Assembly: GCA_963931865.1 (NCBI GenBank)
Contig: OZ007507.1
Location: 16,005,181 to 16,069,180, forward strand
Direction: 5' to 3'
DNA from: Axinella damicornis
Taxonomy: Eukaryota; Porifera; Demospongiae; Axinellida; Axinellidae
DNA length: 64,000 bases
How positions within the stretch are numbered: the stretch's first letter is position 1; each line of letters opens with the position of its first letter. The translations under genes were made by a program, and so were the position numbers. The notes below the pieces were generated by a model. The model did not search any database and was not told the DNA's origin. It worked only from the letters and a program-made list of their open reading frames with translations. Below are positions 1-11,047 of the stretch, piece after piece.

Positions 1-280
1 ACTCGCTAAGCACTTGCTTTGCAGCCTGGGGGTTGAGTGTTCGTCTCCCCAATAACCGAGTACGAGTCTGGGCCACTCCGTACACACCGGTTCCTGACTT
101 CCCCGCCTAGCAGCCGGAGTACGCCGGTTCCCATCTGACCACCGAAGCTAAAGAAAGGTGTTCTGGTTGAAAGCAGGTTAGCCTCCTGTGATTCCAGTCA
201 CCGACGCCTATCCAGCGCTCCTGAGGCTTACACTTCGGTGTCTGACCTGTCACGGAGGGGTAGGTGTGTTGCTAGGTTGT
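1..280. other. No gene recognised
   Basis: This mixed-composition stretch has no long reading frame and no repeat that I can match elsewhere in the window. It could be the edge of a transcript or of a mobile element that begins outside the window. Confidence 0.4.
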
Positions 281-556
281 ATTTTTTTCTTTTTTTCCCC
301 CTTCTTTTTTTTTCTTTTGGTTGAGTTGTTCATTCAGGGCTGCTATATATAGTATAAGTAGAGCTTATTCTTTTTTTTTTTCTTTTCTTTTTTTCCCCCC
401 TTTCTTTTTTTGTTCTTTTGGGTGTGTTCAATCGGGGCTGTTAGACTATATACTATAGGCTCATTCTTTTTTTTTTTTCCTTTTCTTTTTTCCCCCCTTT
501 CTTTTTTTTCTTTTGGGTGTGTTCATTCAAGGCTGCTACAAGTATAGGCTTATTCT
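281..556 (+). repeat. Three tandem ~95-bp pyrimidine-rich units
   Basis: Three consecutive units each consist of a long T/C run (T-rich, a C6 block, T-rich again) followed by a conserved tail like TTCATTCAGGGCTGCTA and a short AT stretch ending in TTATTC or TCATTC. Units start near 281, 371 and 467. The strong strand asymmetry (almost pure pyrimidine) could form triplex or slipped structures; that is inference. No coding potential. Confidence 0.8.
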
Positions 557-964
557 CCCTTCAGCTGATTTTGCTGTTCGTCTATATACATTGCAATATT
601 GTTTCCATTCACATGACTTATAGTTATTGACACATGCATATCCCCGCCCCCACTGATAGACAGCTGTTCACACTAGATTTTCTATTCGGCTATAGCACGT
701 TTACTCACACAATCATAACATAGCCATGCACAGATCGTGCTTTACATTGCAAAGTCATAAAACCTAGCTGGCACCTAGTAACAGTATTGTCTGGCCCATG
801 AGGAATAAACACAGGACCTAATTATCACTGCAGCCGTCATCACCTGAAGTACATTTTGATAAGAGTTAGCATGCAACTAATAATTTCAGGGTGCAGGGGG
901 GTCTTGTCAGGTAAATTGTCTGATGCCATTGTACGACCTCAGTTTCAGCTGAAGATTATATATA
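557..964. other. Non-coding, nothing recognised
   Basis: AT-rich unique-looking sequence without a convincing reading frame, splice pattern or repeat copy. Confidence 0.4.
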
Positions 965-1226
965 CAATAATCAAAAACATTTGAAAAAGTAACAGGATGT
1001 AGGGATACCAGAACGGTAAAAAGTAAGGCAACAAGGCAGGGATGATCGCACAAAACAGTGAAGTATACAACCCCCTACAGAGATCTTTTTCCATATACGT
1101 GTATAATGAAAAAAGATATGTAGGGGGATTGTATACTTCACTGTTTTGTGCGATCATCCCTGCCTTGTTTCCTTACTTTTTACCGTTCTGCAACCTGTTA
1201 CATTTCAAATGTTTTTTATTACTTGT
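965..1226. mobile_element. Foldback element, copy 1
   Basis: A long imperfect palindrome: the left arm (about 965-1095) is repeated in reverse complement by the right arm (about 1102-1226), joined by a very short loop. Arms contain ACAGTGAAGTATACAA and TAGGGATACCAGAACGG and end in the AAGTAATAAAAA-type sequence. Two other copies lie at 17069-17341 and 44971-45223. The symmetric reading frames here are artefacts of the palindrome. The arms could make a long hairpin RNA if transcribed. No transposase is encoded. Confidence 0.85.
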
Positions 1227-1529
1227 GTAATAAGTTTCATATCACATGCAAGGAAATAATATTATATGCATGGGCCTCTGGTCCCCAGGTGCCTCATTTT
1301 TACCCAACAGACCTGCATGCAAGCCAGTCAGGCTTGATAGAATAAATACAGTCCACGTCCACCATTGCACTCTGGAAGGCATTGTGTTTGTCACCGTGAA
1401 CGTCCCTAGCAGTTGACTTTGCAGTTGCTACTTTCTACTAGAGCAAATCTGGCCTGCACGCTGATGTCGTGCTAGCTACTATGTTGAAAGTTTTAACTGG
1501 TCAAGGCTGCATGTATGCAGGAGTGGAAC
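1227..1529. other. Non-coding, nothing recognised
   Basis: No supported gene or repeat between the foldback and the SINE-like unit. Confidence 0.4.
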
Positions 1530-1862
1530 TCTATAGCTAAGTCTCAGTTAACTGAACTGATTTGATTTGGATAAAGCATTCGACTGCTAATTGAAGAGTT
1601 GCTGGTTCGAGACCCACTATTGCCGTAGGATATTTTCTTTTTCTCCTAGGAGTTGACTCAGTTCTATACACCCTAAAAATGAGTACTCGATCTGGGTCTT
1701 GAAGGCGTTTCACCTGAAATAGTTCACACTGCATCCTTCAGAGGGGATATAAAGCCGTCAGTCCCAGGGGACCTGGTTCAATCAGCTCTGCCTTCTCCAG
1801 GCCCTCGTTAGCCACCGTCGTGTTAAACCCCTCAAGGGTAGTCAAGTCAAGTCAAGTCAACA
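1530..1862 (+). mobile_element. tRNA-derived SINE candidate
   Basis: The 5' part resembles a decayed tRNA. GGATAAAGCATTCGACTGC looks like a D-arm plus anticodon arm with loop CTGCTAA between TTCGA and TTGAA, and GGTTCGAGACC matches a pol III B box. The D-arm side and the T-stem are imperfect, so this is not a functional tRNA. The unit continues with TATAAAGCCGTCAGTCCC and a GTTAAACCC block of the type seen in invertebrate SINE bodies, and ends in a short GTCAA tandem tail (about 1841-1862). The family assignment is from memory and not tested. Confidence 0.55.
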
Positions 1863-1886
1863 ACCATGCATGCAGATGTGCCCATT

Positions 1887-2520
1887 ATTACACTCCTGGT
1901 AGGGGAAAAATTGTGCCACGTAAATATTACACTCCTGGTAGGGGAAAAATTGTGCCGCGTAAATATTACACTCCTGGTAGGGGAAAAATTGTGCCGCGTA
2001 ATATTATATAATGTTTGAGTACTTAGGCTTGGCCTACAGAGATTCTGACTACACCGCCGTGATCGCTATGATGCACTGACCTGAATGATAGAAGTTGGTG
2101 CTGAAACTCACCTTGGTGGTGGAGATATGAGCGCTTTTGTCTCGCCGTGGCTGCCATTGCTCGAGCGCCACTTCCGGTGGCAGTACCGTTCTTAGGACAG
2201 GCACACGAGGATTCGGACCACACGGCCGACGATTACATGCTGAAACTCACCGTGCTGGCTAAGTTGTGAGTGCTGTAATAACGTATTGTCTTCCTTTTGG
2301 TCTCGCGATCGACTGAGCGCTAGCGTGGCTGCCACGTGGCATGTGCGTTAATTGGAACGAATTGTAGCTAGCTTGCGAGTCGCAACCGGGGTTGCAACGC
2401 GCTTGAGAGCAATTTCTGATCTTCCCTATATCGTGGTACTCAGGTGATGCGTGATAATTGGAACGAACTGTCACATTTAGCTTGTGCTACCGTTTAACCG
2501 CGGTTGCCCCTCGATAATAA
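1887..2520 (-). repeat. GGGGCAACC-family unit with terminal 39-bp triplication
   Basis: A minus-strand copy of the repeat arrayed at 36413-40217. Its 3' terminal motif (TTACACTCCTGGTAGGGG, ending in TGTGCCGCGTAA) occurs three times in tandem with a 39-bp period (1887-2003). The body then runs through the two exon-like cassettes (each ATGGC followed by GTGAGT on the minus strand) to the 5' end GGTTGCCCCTCG at about 2514. An (AAT)n microsatellite abuts that end. Short reading frames here are not genes. Confidence 0.85.
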
Positions 2521-2969
2521 TAATAATAATTTTAATGACAATAGAGGCCAGGAAGGCCCAATAGTCAAAATACGGAGGATTATACAATTGACTGGAGTGC
2601 TTTATGTCGGATATTCAATGCATAACTAATATAGTATCCTAAATGTTCAAATACATTACTATCATTACTTTGGAATATAAAGATCATTTTATCTGTACCT
2701 GTCATGGTGGAGAATGTTGGATTTAGAATTGAGCATCGATCGAAGGGGATTAACTGCTGCTATTATTGCTGCTATAATTAACTGCTGCTATTATATAACA
2801 TTGAAGGAACGCATTATGATTATGTGCAAATCAGTGTGCTCCATTCCCTTCCGGGACAAAAGCAATCCCCCTGAGTACAAGGCAAGAGATTTGATGGACT
2901 TCTTACACAAAATTTTAATCACCTTCACACCACTGTTCACACAATGTTGGTAGCTAACTAGCTAGAGAC
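2521..2969. other. AT-rich non-coding
   Basis: An (AAT)n tract at the left edge, otherwise no gene or repeat that I can support. Confidence 0.4.
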
Positions 2970-3095
2970 AGTGCGGGGGTGTCCGGACGGTGAAGGGGTA
3001 TCCCGGACACCCCGCTATAATTCTTTTGCCGGACGCTCTGCGAAAAAATTTTGCGGATGTCCGGATAACTCCCCCCGTCTGGACACCCCCGCACT
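2970..3095. mobile_element. Small MITE with 21-bp inverted termini
   Basis: The ends AGTGCGGGGGTGTCCGGACG and its near-perfect reverse complement (one mismatch in 21) enclose about 85 bp that again contains CCGGAC motifs. GC-rich against AT-rich flanks. Too small to encode anything. Target duplication is not clear. Confidence 0.75.
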
Positions 3096-3673
3096 TACTC
3101 TATATATTGCAGAGGTCCACGACACCAAGTGTAGGTATGGAGGTAGCTATGCCTGTCCGGGAAGCAGACAATAACCACGTGGGTAGACATTGTCTGCAAT
3201 CCAATGCATTGTCTGCATTGGATGCAATCCGCTGTGAATGGCAGTCATGCTAATGAAACTAGTGGTTACGGGAAGTCTAGTGGCTTGTTTACACTGCAAC
3301 AGGAGTAATAGGTCATGCACCCGAGGTCCCATACTATGATGACCAAGGGAGGCAATGTTTTGTATTTCACATTTCGTGAGTTGTGGCGCATAGGTAGCTA
3401 GGTAGGTTGGTAGGTATGACATGGATATTGGTTTGGCAGGAAGTACTCATACTTTTAACAGACACATATTCGCATTCGAATTCAGTACTTGGCCTGGGCT
3501 TGGCCCTAACCCATCACCCTACTTCCTGCCGGACCAATAACCACTTCGAACACCGTATGAAAAGTTACAAGTACTCTAGGGTTTGTTTTATTTTTGTTGC
3601 TGAAAATGCCCTTGGTTTCTTTGGAAAGATAAGCAAACATCTTCAAATAACATGGATATTGGAATACTTCATA
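3096..3673. other. Non-coding, nothing recognised
   Basis: Contains a small imperfect palindrome around CAATGCATTG (3180-3240). No gene model is supported. Confidence 0.35.
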
Positions 3674-4057
3674 GCTAGGTATGGGGTGCCATTTGTGTCA
3701 AAATTATGTGATATTTATAAATAACTTACGTCGTGTATTTCCTAAATCGTTGCGATACGTTGTGTATTTCCTAAATCCGTAACAGATTTATAAATACGTT
3801 GTGGATTTACTAAATCCGTTGCCGATTTATAATATCTGCCGTGGATTTATATATTCGTTGCGGGTTTATAAATACGTTGCGGATTTATAAGTACGATGTG
3901 ATTAGTGTAAATTGGTTTCGGGTTTATAAATAGCGAGGCTGGCTTTAAAATTACACTGCATATAATATATAAATAAAAGGCTGATATCTAAATACACTGT
4001 AAAATTTTAAATAACGCAAGAAACATAGTTTTGACACAAATGGCACCCCATAGTTAC
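3674..4057. mobile_element. MITE with internal degenerate TTTATAAATACG repeats
   Basis: Left end TATGGGGTGCCATTTGTGTC (from about 3680) is repeated inverted at 4034-4052, giving about 35-bp inverted termini. The interior (3715-3930) is a decayed tandem repeat of the type CGTTGCGGATTTATAAATA, so the unit combines a TIR element with an internal minisatellite. It ends about 20 bp before the left breakpoint of the large duplication. Confidence 0.75.
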
Positions 4058-4229
4058 CACTGGGAAACGCGCGCGCCTCATTTTGCGGAAAATCGGGCGC
4101 GGCCGCCGCAGTCTCGTGCCCGGTGGACGATCCGCATGCCACCGAAAATACCGGAAATTTGTCTTAGGGCTTAAGTTGCTGCGACAGGGTGTACAATCAA
4201 TTGTTACGACTGTAAGCGGTGTAAGCAAG

Positions 4230-5966
4230 ATGGGAAATAGTCAAGCACCACTGCAGGGAGTTCGTCATGGAAAGTCGGCAGGAAAAATTCCCGCCAAACA
4301 TGTCATGGATGACGGTCCTGCGGACATCGTGTTTCACGGGGGAGACATTTTCACTCTTGACGACCAGAATCCACAAGTCGAAGCTCTAGCTGTTAAAGGG
4401 GAACGGATTCTAGCTGTTGGCAAGTACGCAGACATTGAGTCAAAGATCCAGAGCGGCTGCACCCAAGTCATTGATCTGCAAGGAAAGACGCTCCTCCCAG
4501 GTTTTATAGAGGCTCATCAGCATGCTGTAGTGTTGGCAGCAAGCAAGTTCCTGTATACAGATATCGCTGCATACAGCTTTGATTGCAAGTTCCGCACCAA
4601 GGATGAAGTATTGGAGATAATACGAAACGACATCGATGCTGCAGACCCTGAAGCGATTCCTCTCCCGTGGTGTGTGTTTCTGGGTTGGGATATTGAGCTC
4701 ATTCGTGACTTGCCCACACTTACTGCTGACATACTTGACACGCAGTTTTCAAACAAGATTCCCCTTATGATAGTGGCTCAAAGTGGCCATGCAGCCTGGG
4801 TGAACCACAAGACGTTTGAAGTTTGCAACATCACGGATGATTCTGAGAGCCCACCTGGTGGAACGTACGTCAAGGAAGATGGGAAATTGACTGGCTTGCT
4901 ACTGGAGGAGCCAGCAATTAGTAGCATCCTGAAGCACTATCCAAAAACGCTTGGTATGGTGCAAGAAAAGGTTGAAGCAATCAATGATCAGTGGAAGGAT
5001 TATGCATCCAGAGGATTCACAACCGTTACAGAGATGGCATATAGTCCTGAAATCGTCCAAGATCTTTGGCTCAGTGCGAAGGCAGGTCTTTTGGATTGTC
5101 CCATTCGTCTTGCTCTGTATACGACTCGTGGAACGGAGCATATTGTGGAGAGCAGCAAGCTGTGGGTAGCAGGATGCAAATTTTGGGCTGATGGATCTCC
5201 TCATGCTGGTACCTCTGCCGTAGAACAACCATACCTTCAAGATGAGCTGACCGAGCAACTGTCATTCCCACCGCCACCCAATTGTGGAATTCTCAACTGG
5301 ACTTACGATGAGCTGTACAAGATGGTCAAGGAGTGCCACGATCAAGGAAAGCAAGTTTCAATTCATTCACATGGAGAAAGAGCTATCGATCAAAGCTTGA
5401 AGGTCTACCAGCAGTTAATGAAGCGCGGAGATGATCGCAGACATCGTCTTGAACATCTGGGGCTTGTAACAGAAGACCAGCTTAAAAAATGTGGTGAGCT
5501 CGGTGTGAATACATCGATTTTTGTTGATCAGATCCGTTTTTATAGTGAAACGTTTTCCCAATCTATCATTGGACAAGACAGGACGGACCGTTGGGCTCCT
5601 CTGGCTACAGCTGTGAAATACGTTGGCCATATCTCCATTCATCAAGACCACCCAACGTTTCCTGGCCCACCACTCCCCTTTGCTAACATGAAGACAGCTA
5701 TTACTCGCACACGAATGGGTGAGCCTGACAAGGTTTATGGGCCAGAGTACTGCATCTCGATTGAGGACGCTATCAAAGCCTTCACCATTGGTCCAGCTCA
5801 CCAGCTTTTCAAAGAGCATGAAATTGGCAGCTTGGAGGTTGGAAAATTTGCCGATCTAGTGATTCTCTCCACAAATCCGTACAAAGTAGACCCAATGAAA
5901 CTCGATACTGATGTCCATGTAGTCGAAACCTACATTGGTGGCCACTGCAACAAGATAAACAAGTGA
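4230..5966 (+). CDS. YtcJ-like metal-dependent amidohydrolase, copy 1
   Basis: A single uninterrupted frame of 578 residues. It belongs to the amidohydrolase superfamily, YtcJ-like (Amidohydro_3) group: TIM-barrel hydrolases using divalent metal, usually cleaving amide or formamide bonds; the substrate cannot be told. Visible motifs are a leading beta segment ending in GKTLLPGFIEAHQHAV (metal HxH, H96/H98), K317 in GCKFWADGS (candidate bridging Lys), IHSHGERAID (H379/H381), RLEHLG (H409), HQDHP (D473) and the C-terminal GSLEVGKFADLVIL strand. Length fits the family. The start is placed at MGNSQ because the frame before it is not preserved in copy 2, whereas everything after it is. No signal peptide. 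The lack of introns beside multi-exon neighbours suggests a bacterial-type or retrocopied origin (inference). Confidence 0.9.
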   Translation: MGNSQAPLQGVRHGKSAGKIPAKHVMDDGPADIVFHGGDIFTLDDQNPQVEALAVKGERILAVGKYADIESKIQSGCTQVIDLQGKTLLPGFIEAHQHAVVLAASKFLYTDIAAYSFDCKFRTKDEVLEIIRNDIDAADPEAIPLPWCVFLGWDIELIRDLPTLTADILDTQFSNKIPLMIVAQSGHAAWVNHKTFEVCNITDDSESPPGGTYVKEDGKLTGLLLEEPAISSILKHYPKTLGMVQEKVEAINDQWKDYASRGFTTVTEMAYSPEIVQDLWLSAKAGLLDCPIRLALYTTRGTEHIVESSKLWVAGCKFWADGSPHAGTSAVEQPYLQDELTEQLSFPPPPNCGILNWTYDELYKMVKECHDQGKQVSIHSHGERAIDQSLKVYQQLMKRGDDRRHRLEHLGLVTEDQLKKCGELGVNTSIFVDQIRFYSETFSQSIIGQDRTDRWAPLATAVKYVGHISIHQDHPTFPGPPLPFANMKTAITRTRMGEPDKVYGPEYCISIEDAIKAFTIGPAHQLFKEHEIGSLEVGKFADLVILSTNPYKVDPMKLDTDVHVVETYIGGHCNKINK

Positions 5967-6319
5967 ACTGGTACAGTGTAATGTAATTTCTCTTCTTATT
6001 GTGAAGAGCTGTAAAGGTTAATTGAGAAACGTGTAATTAGCTATTCATGACTGATTATTACCCCATGTATATCTGTTCAAAAGGACACTCGCAATAACTC
6101 TCTGACCTGCTGATTTTTTTTTTTTCTGAATGAACACACAGTACGTGCATAATTATGTTAAATCCACAGTGTGATTGTATACTGCTATGTTTATTATGAG
6201 ATCTTAAATAAGTGTAGCAATGCAACAGTCATTCAGAGATCTGTGTGTTGGAAAGCATGCAGTTCAACAGTGGCCTGGATCGTGAGGTCATGGTACTCCT
6301 ACTAGCTATTAATGTTCCT

Positions 6320-6520
6320 GCTTGTCACCAAATTGTCCACTAAAAGCTTACAATCTTTATACAATGTGCCAGGTTGTTACCAAATTGTCCCCTGAAAGCT
6401 ATACAATCTGCCAGGTTGTAACCAAATTGTCCCCTAAATATTCAATGTGCATGCCATCATGCTCATTACCAAAGTGTCCCTTAAAAGCATACAATGTGCC
6501 TTCCCTTGCCAACAAAGTGT
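6320..6520 (+). repeat. 42-bp minisatellite, copy 1 (about 3 units)
   Basis: Units of the form TTGTTACCAAATTGTCCCCT plus GAAAGCTATACAAT repeat about three times, with diverged units further on (6475-6530). The homologous place in copy 2 has about five units. The same motif in opposite orientation is the core of the minisatellites at 14700-18930. The long frame across it is a repeat artefact. Confidence 0.85.
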
Positions 6521-7295
6521 CCCTAAGAGTTCTAAAGGAGTGTTGGAACCTACATAATAATGCTTGTCTTGAGTTGCTGTCCACTGAGCTAACCCCGAGC
6601 AGAAATGCCCATGCAGCTCAAGAGTGTTTAACCAGCCTCTGTACCGTCTCACCTGTGACGACAGTAAACTGGACGAGGAGCACTGGTAGACTGATATTAG
6701 CTACCTATTCACTGACCTCAGACCTGTACATGTCCTGCAGAACACCTGGTGTGCTAGACCGGTGTGCAGCATGCACTTAGGCCCCTGTGTTGTGCACATT
6801 GGACCGGGTGCTTTGGCAGGGGACATTAAAATTTGACTAACTGGCTGATAGTGTATACATGCAATTACTCGTTCTGCATTGCACTCACTCACGCTCGCCC
6901 CACAATGTGATGCATTCCCCTAGTAATACTTGTTTTGAGTTGCTGTCCTCTGAGGTAAGCAGAAATGTCATCCCATGCAGCTCAAGAGTGGTCTAGAGGT
7001 TTTGTCCAAGTAGGGATTCACACAATGTGCCTTCTTGTCACCAAAGTGCCTCTCACAAACAATAGAGTGTTGAACCTTGACCTGTATAGAGTGATTAGCT
7101 GATGGCTGCATGTATATCATGTGACAGTGTTGATTGTTGAATGAGTGTGTGACAAGAATGCATTTGTGCATAATAGAATATTAGCCAGGTGTGTAGTAAT
7201 GAGGTTAGTGTACCTACTCACTAAGCTGCATGTATATCATGTGACAGTGTTCATTGTTGAATGAGTGTGTGACAAGCATGCATTTGTGCATAATA

Positions 7296-8058
7296 CACTG
7301 CAAAAAGAGAAGGTTGTTTTATCCAGGCTCTGATCACCATAGTTGCATCTCAGTGCCTCCTCCACGTACTGTGGTGATCATGGAATGCACAAATGTTGTT
7401 CTTAATCATAGGTATGTGATTTAATTGTCTGTTGGAGGACCTATAATAGTGATCACATTGTTTGGCGTTGAACTGAGCAGCAACTATGGCAGCTGTTCAT
7501 CAGTAGAATTGCTAGGAGTGCAGCTGCATGCACTTCTACATAGCAGGGGCGGAGATATAAAGGGGGCAGGGGGGGGCTTGAGCCCCCCCACTTTCAAAAG
7601 CAAGGGGGCTGAGCCCCCCCAAAACAACAGACTGGATGGTACTATCCCACGAAATCTAGCAGTAACTTATAGCTATGTCACCTCGGTTCTTGGGGGCTGG
7701 CGTCTCTAACTTGCAGTGCAAAGCACGAAGGTGCCACGAGAGCCCATCCTGATAACTGAAAAATGAAGGCGAAAATTTTTTCCGCGCTACGCGCCTCTAT
7801 GCACTGCCTTCAGCAGCGTGCAATTGTGCTATTAGCCCCCCCACTTTTAGGTAGCTGTCTCCGCCCCTGCATAGCATTCCTATAGTTACCTGGAACTAAG
7901 AAACTTGACCTAGGTTATCTCAACAGGCCTACTAGGATTTCCTATCTAATAGGATTGCACTTGTGTGCTCATTCCTTGATCACCACAGTGGAGGAGGCAC
8001 TGAGATGCAACTGAGGTGACCAAAGCCTGGTTAAAGCAATCCATCTCTCTTTACAGTG
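7296..8058. mobile_element. MITE with ~85-bp inverted termini, TA target
   Basis: The left end CACTGCAAAAAGAGAAGG and the right end (reverse complement CACTGTAAAGAGAGATGG) extend into about 85 bp of matching arms that include GTTGCATCTCAGTGCCTCCT. It sits in a 129-bp repeat unit between TA and a TC that may be a mutated TA, consistent with a Tc1/mariner-type non-autonomous element. A younger element is nested inside at 7544-7869. Confidence 0.8.
7544..7869. mobile_element. Nested element, CAGGGGCGGAGA termini, 5-bp target duplication
   Basis: Perfect 12-bp termini CAGGGGCGGAGA / TCTCCGCCCCTG are flanked by CATAG on both sides (7539-7543 and 7870-7874). The interior has complementary blocks of G and C (GGGGGGGCTTGAGCCCCCCC). 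The CAGGG ends suggest the hAT group, with a 5-bp duplication rather than the usual 8; the assignment is tentative. Confidence 0.85.
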
Positions 8059-8776
8059 TCGAATATTAGCCAGGTGTGTAGTAATGAGGTTAGTGTACCT
8101 ACTCACTACAGCTATATAGCTGCATGTATATCATGTGACAGTGTTGATTGTTGAATGAGTGTGTGACAAGCATGCATTTGTGCATAATAGAATATTAGCC
8201 AGGTGTGTAGTAATGAGGTTAGTGTACCTACTCACTACAGCTATATAGCTGCATGTATATCACGTGACAGTGTTGATTGTTGAATGAGTGTGTGACAAGC
8301 ATGCATTTGTGCATAATAGAATATTAGCCAGGTGTGTAGTAATGAGGTTAGTGTACCTACTCACTACAGCTATATAGCTGCATGTATATCACATGACAGT
8401 GTTGATTGTTGAATGAGTGTGTGACAAGCATGCATTTGTGCATAATAGAATATTAGCCAGGTGTGTAGTAATGAGGTTAGTGTACCTACTCACTACAGCT
8501 ATATAGATACAGCTGCATGTATATCACGTGACAGTGTTGACTGTTGAATGAGTGTGTGACAAGCATGCATTTGTGCATAATAGAATATTAGCCAGGTGTG
8601 TAGTAATGAGGTTAGTGTACCTACTCACTACAGCTATATAGATACAGCTGCATGTATATCACGTGACAGTGTTGACTGTTGAATGAGTGTGTGACAAGCA
8701 TGCATTTGTGCATAATAGAATATTAGCCAGGTGTGTAGTAATGAGGTTAGTGTACCTACTCACTACAGCTATATAG

Positions 8777-11047
8777 TGCTATGCCAATACCGCTCTCTGA
8801 TTCGACGCCGTTTGTTAGGCGCATTGCCTGGGTTAAAGCAACTCCCGCTCAAATTGATCTCTATCAATCTCTAGTAGCTGAGAAATGCTCTCAGTTTGTC
8901 ATTCCTAGAGAAGTTGTTGCCTGTACTGATCCTCATTGTGGCGTGCACTATCAACAGTTGGATGATCTGTCCATGGCTCTAAGCAACTGTTTATCTCACA
9001 GTGCTGATCGTGCCATCCCAAAGACTGGTGGTAGGCGACGTTTAGCTCATTGGAACGATGAAGTGCAGTCTGTTAGAGATAGTTCCATCCTTTGGCAGAG
9101 GATCTGGCAGGAGTCTGGATGCCCATCATCTGGTGTTCTTTCTCAACTGAAGAAGCATGCTAAGACTCGATATAAGTATGCAGTGAGAAGACTTATTAGA
9201 AGCCAAAACATGTTAAGAGGGAGAAAGATGGCTGATACACTCCTTGCAGACAAGACGAGAGACTTCTGGCATGAAGTAAAGCAATGTAAGTCTGGAAAGC
9301 AAAATGTGCCTCCCGTGATTGACGATGTTCATGGTGGTGAAGACATTGCCAAGTTGTGGGGGTCGAAATTTAGAGAGTTATTCACTTCTCCTGACCCTGA
9401 TACTCCATCTCATCTAGCTGAAACTCTATCCACGCTTAAGGTTGATCCGGATGAGTTACAGTCCCTCCATGTTACTCCTGAAGTAGTTCGTAATGCGCTT
9501 TCTAAGCTGAAGAGGGGTAAGAGTGATGGTGATGCTCTGTCATCCGATCACTTGATATTTGCACCTGACCCTTTTGTTCACTTATTAGCCCCGCTTTTCA
9601 CATCCCTACTTCGTCACGGATATATGCCTTCCTGTTTTGGGAATGCTAGATTGCAGCCAATTCCAAAGGGTAGAAACAAAGACTACTCTTGTTCTGTGAA
9701 CTATCGTGGTATTGCCTTGGCTTCATGCTTTAGCAAGGTAATCGAGCTTTGCATTCTAGACTTATATGGTGAACTGCTAACATCTTCTCAACTGCAATTT
9801 GGGTTTAAGTCGGGCTTTCTACATCAATGTGTACGGGAGTCCTAAAGGCTATTGTCTCGCATTACAATCTGGGGGGTTCAAAAGTCTATGGCTGCCTGAT
9901 TGACGCTACCAAAGCTTTTGACACAGTGGATCATACCATTCTCTTTGAGAAGCTACTTGCTCGGGGGTTACCTAATGTGGTGATTCGATTTATCCTCAAC
10001 TGGTACCTGTCTCAACGGCTGTGTGTGAACTGGAATGGTCATCTCTCAGAACAATTTCCGGTTTCACAAGGGGTTCGTCAAGGTGGGATTCTTTCCCCAA
10101 TACTGTTTGCTCTGTATATCGATGATCTCTTACTTGAACTATCCCAGTCTAAAGTTGGGTGTCACTGGTATGGTACCTTTGCTGGTGCTTTAGCCTACGC
10201 TGATGATATAACTCTGTTAGCCCCCAGCCCATCAGCACTCAGGAAGCTTCTTCAGATATGTGAGAATTTCGGAGCTTCACATAAGATGAGATTCAACCCT
10301 GATAAAACCCAATGCATCTGTTTCTGCAAGGGCAATGCTAACCTGTCCCAAGATAGTCGATTCCTATTCTGTGGGAAAAGTATTGCTTTATCAACATCTG
10401 TTACTCATCTTGGTCACATACTGACGTCTAAGTTGCAAGATGATCAAGATATACAGAGATGTCTTCTTGATTTTGTTAAACGTGCTAACAGCACTCTTTA
10501 CCGGTTTAAGTTTTGTACCCCTCGTGTTTTAGTTCATCTGTTACGTTCTTATTGTATGTCATTTTATGGATGTGCTATATGGTCCCTCAATACTCGGTCA
10601 ATTAGGTCCATAGATGTCAGTATGAACAAAATTTTACGCCGTATTTGGTCCTTACCTTTCAATTGTCACACTGATCTTCTTCATGTTATTTCTAATTGTA
10701 CTAGTGTATTCAATGTTTGCTACAGTCGTTGCTGTAAGTTGATCAGTCAAGCCAGAGCTTGTGGCAATTACCTGGTGCGTTCTGTATTCTCCACTGTTTC
10801 ATGTCGTAATTTCATTGGTTATAACCTTAAGTTTGGTCATTCTTTTGTGCGTAGTTATAATTCTGTTTCTATGTCACTAGCAAATTTAATCATGGAGATA
10901 AAAGATCCGTCATTATTTGTCAATGGATTTGTGCAACATGAGTTAAATCAGTTAGCTAATTTTATTTCAACTATGTAATATAGGTAGTATCTATGTGTTG
11001 TGTACACCTTATGTGGTGTGAATACATGTTATAATAATAATAATAAT
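8777..11047 (+). mobile_element. 5'-truncated LINE retrotransposon with (TAA)n tail
   Basis: Inserted into a 129-bp repeat unit with short AT-rich flanks (ATATAG on both sides), present in copy 1 and absent from copy 2. It contains the reverse transcriptase region only, then a short 3' part and a tail of TAA triplets (about 11030-11047). Truncation at the 5' end, without the endonuclease domain, is typical of target-primed insertion. Confidence 0.9.
8781..10978 (+). pseudogene. Non-LTR reverse transcriptase, frameshifted
   Basis: Two overlapping frames (8781-9845 and 9827-10978) together give the reverse transcriptase of a Jockey/CR1/L2-type LINE. The first holds the endonuclease-RT linker and the early RT motifs (VNYRGIALAS, LQFGFKSGF). 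The second holds motif A (LIDATKAFDTVDH), GVRQGGILSPILF and the catalytic YADD (10196-10207), then the thumb and the C-terminal region. A single-base change near 9820-9825 shifts the frame between the QFGFK block and motif A. The apurinic endonuclease domain is missing, so the copy cannot move by itself. Confidence 0.9.

Larger units (their letters stand above)
7175..8776 (+). repeat. 129-bp tandem repeat, interrupted by a MITE
   Basis: Units start at GAATATTAGCCAGGTGTGTA and end in CATTTGTGCATAATA; the period is 129 bp (for example 8190 to 8319). Part of the array lies at 7085-7295, about six units at 8059-8776, and a last unit lies beyond the LINE at 11048-11190. Copy 2 has only about three units (23612-23990), so the array expanded after duplication. 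Two mobile elements landed inside it. Confidence 0.9.

Noticed and set aside
1537..1630. Functional tRNA-Ser gene
   Set aside because: T-stem mismatches and no acceptable D-arm or acceptor stem. SINE head is the better reading.
4083..4229. 49-residue N-terminal extension of amidohydrolase copy 1
   Set aside because: The sequence is present in copy 2 but in another frame with indels, while the frame after MGNSQ/MENSQ is conserved.
6322..6780. 152-residue frame downstream of amidohydrolase copy 1
   Set aside because: Begins in the 42-bp minisatellite and starts with TTG; the homologous place in copy 2 is broken by an insertion and unit-number change.
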